DNA of 64,000 nucleotides from NCBI RefSeq assembly GCF_037975245.1, contig NC_092563.1, positions 12,142,001 to 12,206,000 of the forward strand, written 5' to 3'. Position 1 is the first letter of the stretch; each line of letters opens with the position of its first letter. This stretch comes from Apostichopus japonicus (taxonomy: Eukaryota; Echinodermata; Holothuroidea; Aspidochirotida; Stichopodidae). A program made the position numbers and the translations under genes. Below, one piece after another: positions 42,516 through 64,000 of this stretch. A model generated the notes under the pieces. It did no database searches. It saw nothing but the letters and a program-made list of their open reading frames with translations, and was not told the origin of the DNA.

Positions 42516-43859
42516 ATGATTCGGCTATCACACATATCATAATATTTATACAACTTCTCTGTGCAAAGTGGTAAGTATCTCCACTTTCAGCCGAAAGACA
42601 GCAGAGCAAACTTTCAGGAGTTGACCTTTGTACAGAGTGTTACTTTTACATGTTCACATGGCAGCAGTGTTCTATTTGAACATGCACCTGTGCTATACGA
42701 AACTGCTGTTCAGGTACAGTATGACGTACTAGATAATACCATGTTAGATCAAGGGAAGAGGAAAGTGCTAACTGGGTCATTACAGAATGGCAAAACAAGT
42801 TCCAAGACCTTACGTGTGGCTGCGAGCCTCGTGCGAGGAAGAATGGTTGCTATTTGATACATAAACCATAAGACAAAATTCCATAAACAGGTGTTTTTCT
42901 GCATGAGCTGGTTACAACAGAGGGGACTGAAGATAAAGGCTAAAGAAGCAGGTGGTAACAGGAGTAAAACATACACAACAAATGATAAAGTGAGCAAATT
43001 GTGAGGATAAACTGATAGTGGTGGGCTGCTCCCAAAGGTATTGGTGGGGAAAACTTGACCACGAGAAGGGAATTATCATCTCCTTTGGCCCCAGCTTAAA
43101 TCTGTCAAAAAGTTCACACACTGTATTTACAGACTTAGCTTCTCTGAGACATAAACTTTGAAAGTCTTATCTTGTTAAAAAACAAGACATCTACTTTATT
43201 TTCTTATTCCTGTATTTAAGCGAACCCACATTTCTTTACAGCATCGATAATCTATGACCACATGTAAAGAGGGTTGGCTAATATTCCATGAAAACTTAGT
43301 AGTTTTAGAACCTATTTGACATACAATGAGCTAAATCAAAGAAAGTCACAAATTAGAGTAATTGAAACAAAGCAGTGATTTGTTTAATACAAATCAATTG
43401 TGTTGTGAATATGAGATGGAGTGTACAAAGGCTCATTTTCGGATAGTTCAGGAACGTAGAATCACGTTTTATTCAAGTTCTACACTATCGATATTTACTG
43501 CTGTATCACATTTCAGTCATTTTGTCAAGCATAAATTTATTGTAAACACTACTGTACATCAGTAAATGGCATCTAAGAACTCGTGTTTATTTTTCAAAGC
43601 AGATTGCAATTTGTGGGCACTGTGGGGTGAAAGTTTTTAATTACCTTTGTTTTTTTTCTTTGTTCATTTCCTCTATTGTTATTGTGTTTATCTGTACTGT
43701 TTAACTTGTTTAAGGGGGATTGCTTGTACAAGCTAATGCTTTTTCAGTCCTCCTCTACCACCTTTTTTTTATCTTGACTTTGTACTACTGTACTCCTCTT
43801 TTACATTGTGGAACATACTCAAGATCAAGCTACGACCCGATCGTCTTATGGACCATACT
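42516..43859. other. Intergenic, no supported gene
   Basis: An open plus-strand stretch at about 42587-42713 sits between an acceptor-like CCACTTTCAG and a donor-like GTACAG, but its translation resembles no family I know. The rest is AT-rich and featureless. Confidence 0.3.
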
Positions 43860-46800
43860 GAAAAGCAGCACATAGGAAAACCAGTTTTTGAAAAAGGAGC
43901 AGGGACAATTAGATCTTTTTTCCAATCGGTTCCTTTAAGTTCATCTTTGATTCATCTTCATCACTAGGTTCATTTCCCCAAAAAACGTGAGTTTCCTCCC
44001 GAGGCTGAGGAGACTGGACATGCTGATATCATAAAGTCTGGTAGTATAGCCGCAACTTCAGAAACAATACAACGACCAACCCCTCAGTTGAAAGAGGAAA
44101 TGTGGGAAGTGCAAAGTCAATCAGAGAAACTTGATTACATTCAGAAAGAAGTGAAGGAACTGAAGAATAGGGATGCACCGGATATCCGGTCCGGCCGGAC
44201 TATCCGGCCGGATAGTGAGAAATTATCCGGTTCCGGTTCCGGCCGGATCTTTTTCAAAATCCGGCCGGATCTTTTGCAAAATCTGGCCTGAATTATTCCT
44301 TAAAAAGGTGTTGGTATTAACTTAAATCAATGTAAACTATTTCCAAAAATTAATAAAAACATTCAAAGGAAAAATTAGGTTTAACATGTTTAATTTAATT
44401 TTCTCAATGGTCAGACCCACTGTTTCTAAAGATCAACCAAAATAATACAACTACTGTAATAATATGAAGCTATATATGATACAACAAATACAGTTTGCAG
44501 TGAAATCATTTCTTGCAGCCTTCATCAGTTTAATATTGTGCAGTTAAAATAGGCCATTCATATACTGTACTTATCAGTCAAAATACTGGTCCATTGAATC
44601 TTTACTTTCCCATTATTGTTGGCATTCATGTTTTCTCTGAATTTTTATGTGTGAAACAATCTCTTATATGGTTAAATACTGTACATACGTCTGAATTTTT
44701 TTTAATTCCACAAAAACCACTTCATCTTAAAGTTCATTCTTAAACCTTAGAATATATAACTTTAATTCTCATCAAAAAAGATTAATTCCAGAGCTGAAAA
44801 TGAAAACAATTTCAAAAGTAACCTTTCTACAGTTATCACATACAGAGACAATTATCTTAGTAAATAATTTAACAACATGTGACTGATCTAAAAAAATGAT
44901 TTCCATATAAATTTATATTTTTTGGAGGTTTCAAGCTATCATTCCTTTCAAAGGTAGTATGCAGTATTTTTCCAGCAAACAAATTTACATACTGTAGCTT
45001 GTCAACAATTATATTGTAGCTATTTTATTAAAGAATGTAGATTACACCACTTCAAGTCGTATTTAATCTCATAAATGGGGTCTTAATTTCACCTTCTTTA
45101 TAATATGCGTATACCTCACCTAAGATTTGCTCCTTGTTTCATACTTCTACTTCTTATTAATGATTTTCTTTTGTGTAATGAAAAAAATCCGGTTCCGGCC
45201 GGATTTTATCCGGCCGGATTTCATGTACTATCCGGCAAAATCCGGTTCCGGCCGGATCCAAATTTTTGGATCCGGTGCATCCCTACTGAAGAAAGTGGAT
45301 GAAAGACATGAAAATGTTTCTCTAGAGTGCACTGCTATAAGTCTCAGAAGGAGCAACAGAAACCTGTTTTGGAGTGCAGGGATGTGAACAAAATTTTGAG
45401 ACAAGCTAAGACCATTGAGAAAATTTGTTACTTGGCACCGTTTTGAGAGCAGGAAGATGATGTGGAATGTTTGTTTGCCCTTTGTGTCTCAATACGTTCC
45501 AACTTCAGGGAGGGAAAAATGATTCAGCTGAACTCTAACATGGAATTCTACAATTACGATTTTGAAGTCAGGGTTGACTTCAGCAGTGGCAAAAAACCAA
45601 TGGCATTCAAAAACTTGAAAACATGTATAATGGAGCATATCCAGTCACAGAAACATAAAATGGCACAACATGATAAAGACCAACTATTAGCAGAACATTG
45701 AAGGACATGTGACAGAAACATGAAAGTCAGAATGATTCTCGCAAGGACAGCATATAAAATAGTTAAACTTGGCCAAAGCTACTCGAACTTTGAGACTTAG
45801 GTTGCTTACTGTACAGTAAATGCAATATTTGAAGTTGCATGGACAGCAAAAATCAAGCAGGTAATTCGTTGGGAATTGCCTTCAACTGGAAGATTTAGAC
45901 CAGTTGGTATCCTGGCAGATCAACTAACAAAAAAACACAAAACAGGTCATATAGTAGGGATAGTCTTGCCTATACCGGAACGGGATTTAGCAGAGGCCTT
46001 TTTGGTACCCCTTCTTTAGGATACCAATCATGAAAGAACATAGCAGAAGGACCCTTGCTGAACAAATTATTGCTGTGATTCAGGATTTGGAGTGTCCCCC
46101 CAGCAAGTAAAAGGAGGAAGCTTTGATGGGCAATATTTCGGATTGAAAGTACCAAATCATATTCATGAAATTCTTAACCTCTCTTCTGATTGGTGCATAT
46201 TTATTTGGGATATTGCACATTGACTGAACCTCTGTGATCACGGCATCAGAAAGATGAATTTAAAAAAGATGAATTTAAGTGGCTTGTCAAGATCACTGAC
46301 CTAATTGGAGTACCATTCAGTAAAGTTTCGTACGACAAATCCTATGAGCATTTGCTATCAATTTACGCTGATTTGAAAGTTAAGTTGAAAGCCCCAACCT
46401 GCTACAGTGACACACGTTTTGCTGCGTTTGTACATAGGTGTATATGAATGCTTCCTTGATGATCGTGAGCCAGTTAATACTTATTTCGCTCGTCAATACA
46501 TGGAAGGATGACACAGGAGTTGTTAAGCGTGTACGGGATGGAGCGGGAAATGCACAGTTTCTAATCACTTTTGTGGGATTATGTGACATATATATACAAT
46601 CTTTTCTCTGTCACATCTCAGTGTGCAGTGTGTCTTCAACCGTTTTTACTATATTGTACAATCGTGTACTGTACAACAAAATTTTGTGACATGGGGGACA
46701 AAGTAAAAACCTGCAACATCGTAAACAATGAAGTATTTACCCAGTTGTTTCCTCGTTTTCAAAACTACTGTATATAATGAGATATCTACTTCACTAACAT

Positions 46801-47600
46801 ATGGTAAAGCTTCGCATCATGCTCCTGGTACTTTATCGCGCACTATAGGCATGGACATTGCTATGACACAGAAACCCCCAGAATGATGCAAAATATCTGC
46901 ATTATGACAACCAAAATCGCCTCTCTGATTTTTGTCATGAATAGAATCGCTGATGATATCACTGCAAGAGTATTGCATGGCAAGCCTGAAAATGTTAGTT
47001 ACATGCGTCAGTGCTTTGACTTTCACCTTTTGGTCAAGAAAATAATGAAACCTGGCGCACTTATGGGGAAGGCGATCTAGAACATTTATTAGGGAAAGCC
47101 CTCAAGCAAATTTGTCCCCAGACTGACTGACAATGAAAGCACAATATGCGAAATGGATCGACTGAAAAGGAAAACATGACCGACTGAATACCATCCTGAT
47201 TGCAGGGCAGAGGTGAATACCATCCTGATTGCAGAGCAGAGGTGTTTGTCAGTTACACTCTGCCGACTCAATGAAATGATCAGAAATGATCTTTCCTTAA
47301 ACTTTCCTTAGAATTGTTCAAGGACCAACCCAACTTTCTGCATCTTGTTGCCTCGTGTGCAGTTAACACGCATGCAGAAAGCATGGTTGAAAGTATATGG
47401 GCTCTTTGATCTAAATTCATGCTCCTTCGCGTCCTCCAGTGGATCATAAACTTGTCAGTAGGGAGGTATTTCTTCACTGGCATGGCCCAGAAATACAAAA
47501 AGCAGATCCCCTATTTAGATTGTCTCTTTTTCATCATTTTGGCTCCCAGGAAAAGATTGATTTGTTCACAAGAATCTTGCTGATCTCTTAATTGACACTT
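43860..47600 (+). pseudogene. Decayed hAT-like transposase pseudogene
   Basis: Plus-strand frames, broken by many stops and shifts, follow one order. 43863-44160: KPVFEKGAG and an acidic linker. 45600-45660: NLKTCIMEHIQSQKHKM, like the second half of a TTF/BED-type zinc finger. 46115-46256: FDGQYFGLKVPNHIHEI then IFIWDIAH and LCDHGIRKM. 46268-46435: a block with SDTRFAAFVHR. 47310-47410: VASCAVNTHAESMVESIW, like the C-terminal region of hAT transposases. The gap 44168-45285 is a later insertion. A 33-bp stretch is tandemly duplicated at 47185-47245. I identify the hAT group from motif order only; a domesticated relative is the alternative, but the stops argue against function. Confidence 0.6.
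44160..45293. mobile_element. Non-autonomous hAT-type element with perfect TSD, nested
   Basis: The element spans 44168-45285 (1,118 bp). Its ends are perfect 16-bp terminal inverted repeats, TAGGGATGCACCGGAT and ATCCGGTGCATCCCTA. It is flanked by a perfect 8-bp target-site duplication, CTGAAGAA, at 44160-44167 and 45286-45293. Subterminal CCGGTTCCGGCCGGAT motifs recur at both ends. The interior is AT-rich without a transposase frame. It interrupts the transposase pseudogene within a codon. TAGGGATGCACCG ends with an 8-bp TSD are typical of hAT. Confidence 0.93.
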
Positions 47601-47738
47601 GCAAGTCAAACACTCAATAGTCAAACCTTTAATAATAATTTGTCAATGTTAATTTACAATGTGTTTCATACACTACAAGGAGCCACAAAACCCATTGGCA
47701 TTGCAAGTTCTTGTTTTATCTCTTTCCACCAGATTTAA

Positions 47739-59968
<12,230 letters not shown>

Positions 59969-60027
59969 GATATGATACCTGAAAGTTACATGATCGGTTT
60001 CTCTTCTTCGGAAAGGTTCAGTTGTGT

Positions 60028-60078
60028 ATTAAATATATATGTTTTGAAGTGTTTTCTGATAAGAGAGTTCTCATTAAA
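60028..60078 (+). promoter_or_regulatory. Candidate poly(A) signals for the gamma-lyase-like gene
   Basis: ATTAAA occurs at 60028-60033 and again at 60073-60078, within 110 bases of the stop codon. ATTAAA is the commonest variant of AATAAA. The cleavage site cannot be seen from sequence alone. Confidence 0.35.
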
Positions 60079-60898
60079 TGCATATTCTTTTTCTGAAATG
60101 TGCTATATTATTATCTCACAGTGTGTATTCTAAGAATACCTTTATCCTGCCATATTCCAGAGATGACAATCCAGTAGCTTAAATTATTTCAGATGGGAGG
60201 GGAGGGGGGGGGGGATAATGGTGAAATTGAGGAGAAAAGTCTTAAGTTATCAAGTCTGACCATAATGAGGGCAAAGGGCATAGAGATCTTGCTTACATGC
60301 CAGATTTTGGTGCAATCTATGTCGCTTTGTTTCACAGCCTTATTAATGACTTTGGTCACATGAACTATTCATCATTATATGTATCAGATAAGGATAAACC
60401 TGAAAGGAACGCTCATGCTGGAAAGTTAACAGTCATCGGGTAGTATCACAGTAGTGCCTTTCTAGACAGAACAGTAATTTTGTAGTATGCACTATGGTGC
60501 TTTTAATTTGTACTTAATTATATTGAAGTATATTTTGATAATTCATTCCTCAGGCCTGCCTCAACAGGTGATGGTAGAATTTCATTTTTCTTATCAGTTT
60601 TAAATAATATTAATATAGGTCAGTTTTATTATTCTTTGATGATAAATTTTTATTGCCACCTTTTTAACACATCAATAATGACTATCACAGTAAGAAAAAA
60701 CTTTACTTTGTATTCCATTAATAATAATAATAATTTCAACATCCAGATGGTTATTCAATGGGAACCTATTTGATAAGAAAACTAATAATATTGATAACAT
60801 GTTTTGGGTTGGGATGACAAGGGAGGGGATAAATATATCTTCATATTATATATCTTCATTAGTGGTTACCTACTACACCTGAAATGTGACCTGAAATT

Positions 60899-60911
60899 TG
60901 ACCTTTGACCT
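60899..60911. promoter_or_regulatory. DR1 nuclear-receptor-type motif
   Basis: TGACCTTTGACCT is a perfect direct repeat of TGACCT with one spacer base (AGGTCAAAGGTCA on the other strand). Two further TGACCT copies lie at 60888-60893 and 60918-60923. Confidence 0.4.
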
Positions 60912-61809
60912 GAAATGTGACCTGTGGCCTGAAATGTGGGTCTAAGTAACCCTCCCCCAAGGCATGCAAACGAATCCAAATTATTAGTTATTTGACCCAT
61001 GTATTCAACTCACATAAATTATCTTAACTGGCCAACAGCCAATGGCAAACAGACCAAAACCACCTCATAGAATCATATGGCAACTATGGCTAAGGTGTGA
61101 CATATACTTCCAACTCAAGTGGTAACCAATGTGCGTGCCCATGCGGGTGTGGTTTAATCTGAAAATTTACCTATATAATCCGATCAATAACGAAACATAA
61201 ATGGATAAGCTTGGAAAACATTTAATCATGTTACTCTTAATAATTCATTAAGGACTTATGACAAAGGTGAAATTAAATGAATCGTACCCTGAAAATTGGT
61301 CAATTTATAGTGTATGTGATATCCCGTAGTGTGGGAACCGCCATTCACTACACGGCGTAGAACTAAGTTGGACTTATCAGAAATGGTCGCTGTCCCTATA
61401 GTAAGCTACAAAATAGTTTTGAATCTTTAAGTCGATCAATCTGCAAGATCTAAACACAGATAAACTCAAGACGTTGGGCCTTTGTAGCAATCTTTGACGG
61501 AACATATTTTCTTTGAATCAGTGAACATTCGGAGATGACTCCCAAATCACTGTGACGGGTGTCAGAATGGTAGATCGAGTGAAGTAAGTATGCATGTCAT
61601 AAAACACTCAAGGTCATTTTCTTAAGATAGCGCCCTCAAATTTTAAAGTTATGGTAACTTCCGTCTGAAACAAGGCCTCTCTCTTGCCTACATCTGTATC
61701 TGCTTTGTGAATGTAGGCCAAAAGTAATGAAGCGTGTATGAATGATTTTACTGTATTAATTTGGAACGACAAATAATTGGAGAAAATTATAATCTGTTGG
61801 TAGCTATAA

Positions 61810-63330
61810 ACAAAAGTTAACTTCATGATATAGTGATAATAGCAATGGCTTCTCTAAAGTAGGTTTCAGTTTATATCAGATAAGTCAGACTATGCATATG
61901 TTGCTAAGTATATGCCATACTGATGCATTGTGGGTACTTACAGTACCTCTATATGTGGGAATAAAATGACGTAAAGTTAGCTGTTTGGACAAGCTGCATT
62001 CCGTTTAAAGTAAACTCCAAAGTATATTACCTTTTTGATTCTTTAAAAAGTTAGATCTGCTTTCAGTTCCAAGCCTAATACTTTTTAAGAAATGATTTGA
62101 TCTTTCATTTTTCAGAGTATGTAGTAATTTCTTTTATTTATAGCTTTTCCTTTTTTATTCATGTTCTCCAAGTAAGAAGGGAACTTAATAAAAATGAATA
62201 TACAGTGATATTCCTTATTTCCTAGAACAGGCAAAAAACTGGAGTCTTGGAAAAGGAGCAAAAAAATACTTGGAAAATAGTGGCTGTGAGGCAAATTGTT
62301 ATATCAATCTTGCTGGCTTGCTTACAACAGTTTTAATTCATGTTATATTGATGATAGCAATGGCTTCAGGAAAGTAGGTTATCAGTTACCAGATAACTAT
62401 AATAAACCAATATGTATGTTGCTATGTATTTGCCATTAAGATGCACTGTGGGTTCTTATCCCTATGGCAATACAATAAACACCTGCCTGCAAATTTCGCA
62501 TGACTTTTTATTCTGCTGAGGTAAAAAGTTGGAACATTCCTACACCATTGTGTCAATTTATTTACACAATGTAGCTTATTTTGCATAAATTACTGATATT
62601 ATCTGTTAGCCTCAGGCCAACACCTATCTCCAACAAGCTTGTTTTTCAATTGCCTAGCTTATTTTCATATGCCACAGGTGAAAAGTGAATTATCACTGAT
62701 TTGGTATCAATCAGATTTCCGACAAAAGAGGGCATTTGAAGAAAGAAAAAACATGAAACTTGAAAGAAAGTAGGACAGGTGGCGTTACTACATTCCATGT
62801 ATGAGACGTTATTGCTACACTTAACATTTTAAAGGGGTAATATTTTAAACCATCTGCCATGCATTGAATAAGTTCAAGGGTCATTTTATGGCCAATTGAG
62901 AGCAGAGTTCTATTGTGTGAGCAGTTGCCAGTATCATGCATTGTGAAATTTATAATTTTATGAAGGTTATTTGTTATAAAATGACCCGAAAGTGCCGTCA
63001 ACATGCATTCTGTTAAAAGTTTCTAAAGGTTATTACTATTTGGATTCTATATAAACTTAAAATCTGCTTTCAGTTCTAAGCCTAAAGGTTATGAGGAAAT
63101 TATTTTTATTTTTACGAGTACAATCTTCACTGTTACAGAATACGTACAGTAGTAGTCGATTGCTTTTTTTAATAGATTGTTTTTTTTTTTTTCATGTTCT
63201 CCTTTCATAAGTAAATAAGGAAGCATAATTATATGCATATGCATTGACATTCCTAATTTCCTAGTAGCGGATTTTAATAAAATGGGCAATAAACACGAGT
63301 GAGTCACCTTGGAAAATCAGTATTGCAGGA
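61810..63330. repeat. Diverged local segmental duplication
   Basis: Block A (from 61834: ATAGCAATGGCTTC ... GATGCATTGTGGGT) recurs from 62350. Block B (from 62053: ATCTGCTTTCAGTTCCAAGC ... TTCATGTTCTCC ... ATTCCT..TTTCCTAG) recurs from 63061. The offsets, about 515 and 1,008, differ because copy 2 has about 490 bp extra between A and B (roughly 62500-63010). Confidence 0.75.
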
Positions 63331-64000
63331 AAAATGTCCAAAGATTACAGGAAAATATTGACCAAAATGTTTTGTTGATGACCTTTATACCTCTGTTCAG
63401 AAACTGTCCTATTACTCTGCTGTTGTTAGGATATCTGGCTGTAATAATGTACCTGAGCCACCCAGCATAACCCAAGCAGGTTTAACTTTGTTTGTATTGA
63501 TAAGATAAAACCATGAAATTACCACAAGTGTGTCATAACATGTACCACACCATTTAAGTGGTACAAGGATTCATATTGCATACATATTTGAACTGTAGAT
63601 TCTAATCTATAATGCAACATGTTATTGTACCAATTAGGCTGCAAATTTTTGTAAGTTACATTAAGATGTTGTTTGGGCATTGAAGAATCAAATCGAGCAC
63701 AACTCAATTCCATTTTTTTTAATCCTCCAATTTGCATGGCAGGATGATCATTTTATTCATTCAATAAAATTACTACTTATAAAAAAAAAAAATGGAAAAA
63801 TGCATGTCATTGACATTTGGGTAAAATTTAAGTACATTTTTACCAACTTTGCTCCTATGTTCTTTGCATTGGTGTATTATGGTATATCATATGTTTTTGA
63901 GTTTTAAATTGAATTTCAAAGGTTAACACTTTATCTACTCATAATAGCTTTAATAATACATTTTCCCCCCAATATTTAAATGAAATGATATGTAATATGC

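Larger units (their letters stand above)
59969..61809. other. Downstream of the gamma-lyase-like gene, no further gene seen
   Basis: The 3' untranslated region starts here. A plus-strand G run is at about 60196-60213, (ATA)n at 60720-60732, and the TGACCT cluster at 60880-60925. Confidence 0.4.

Noticed and set aside
42561-42857. 98-codon plus-strand open frame
   Set aside because: Acceptor-like and donor-like sites occur, but there is no similarity that I can name, and it adjoins a dead retroelement fragment.
45462-45701. Intact zinc-finger gene
   Set aside because: The open frame is a remnant of the larger transposase pseudogene, with stops on both sides and later motifs in other frames.

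Overview
This is a eukaryotic, AT-rich genomic window. It has short exons separated by introns of several hundred to over 2,000 bases, GT-AG splice sites, long (TA)n microsatellites, tRNA-derived SINEs, MITEs and decayed transposons. The two genes and the repeat style suggest a marine invertebrate, plausibly an echinoderm such as a sea cucumber; that is inference from general character, not a species match.

Layout. Positions 1-30 kb are gene-poor. They hold all thirteen (TA)n-type arrays that I list, several minisatellites (32-bp, 18-bp and 54-bp units), two tRNA-like SINEs and a 285-bp inverted-repeat element carrying telomere-like TTAGGG motifs. I found no convincing gene there. Positions 30.8-36.9 kb, minus strand, carry a five-exon gene for a mitochondrial-type ribosome-binding factor A (RBFA), 342 residues by my splice model. 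Its introns contain a 75-bp G-run minisatellite, a hAT-type MITE and a 93-bp tandem duplication that copies the end of exon 3 together with its splice donor. Positions 37-43.8 kb are intergenic, with a fold-back element near 39.6-40.1 kb and a broken LTR-retrotransposon pol fragment near 42.3-42.5 kb. Positions 43.86-47.6 kb hold a decayed hAT-like transposase pseudogene, split by a younger 1,118-bp hAT-type element with 16-bp perfect terminal inverted repeats and a perfect 8-bp target-site duplication.

Positions 47,739-59,968, plus strand, carry a nine-exon gene for a PLP-dependent enzyme of the cystathionine/methionine gamma-lyase family (423 residues by my model). Every splice junction keeps frame and the main PLP-binding residues are present. 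Two features look more like methionine gamma-lyase than cystathionine gamma-lyase. Intron 6 holds a dead LINE reverse-transcriptase fragment. Intron 7 holds a striking fold-back element made of about 40 short TTCATAA-type units arranged as two opposed arms. Positions 60-64 kb are intergenic, with a diverged local duplication and a DR1-type nuclear-receptor motif.

The two genes are divergently oriented about 10.8 kb apart and have no evident functional link: one acts in mitochondrial ribosome assembly, the other in sulfur amino-acid metabolism. I did not find an obviously new multi-gene system. The most unusual items are the intronic fold-back element, the nested hAT pair, the exon-end duplication in RBFA, and inverted repeats that bracket (TA)n tracts.
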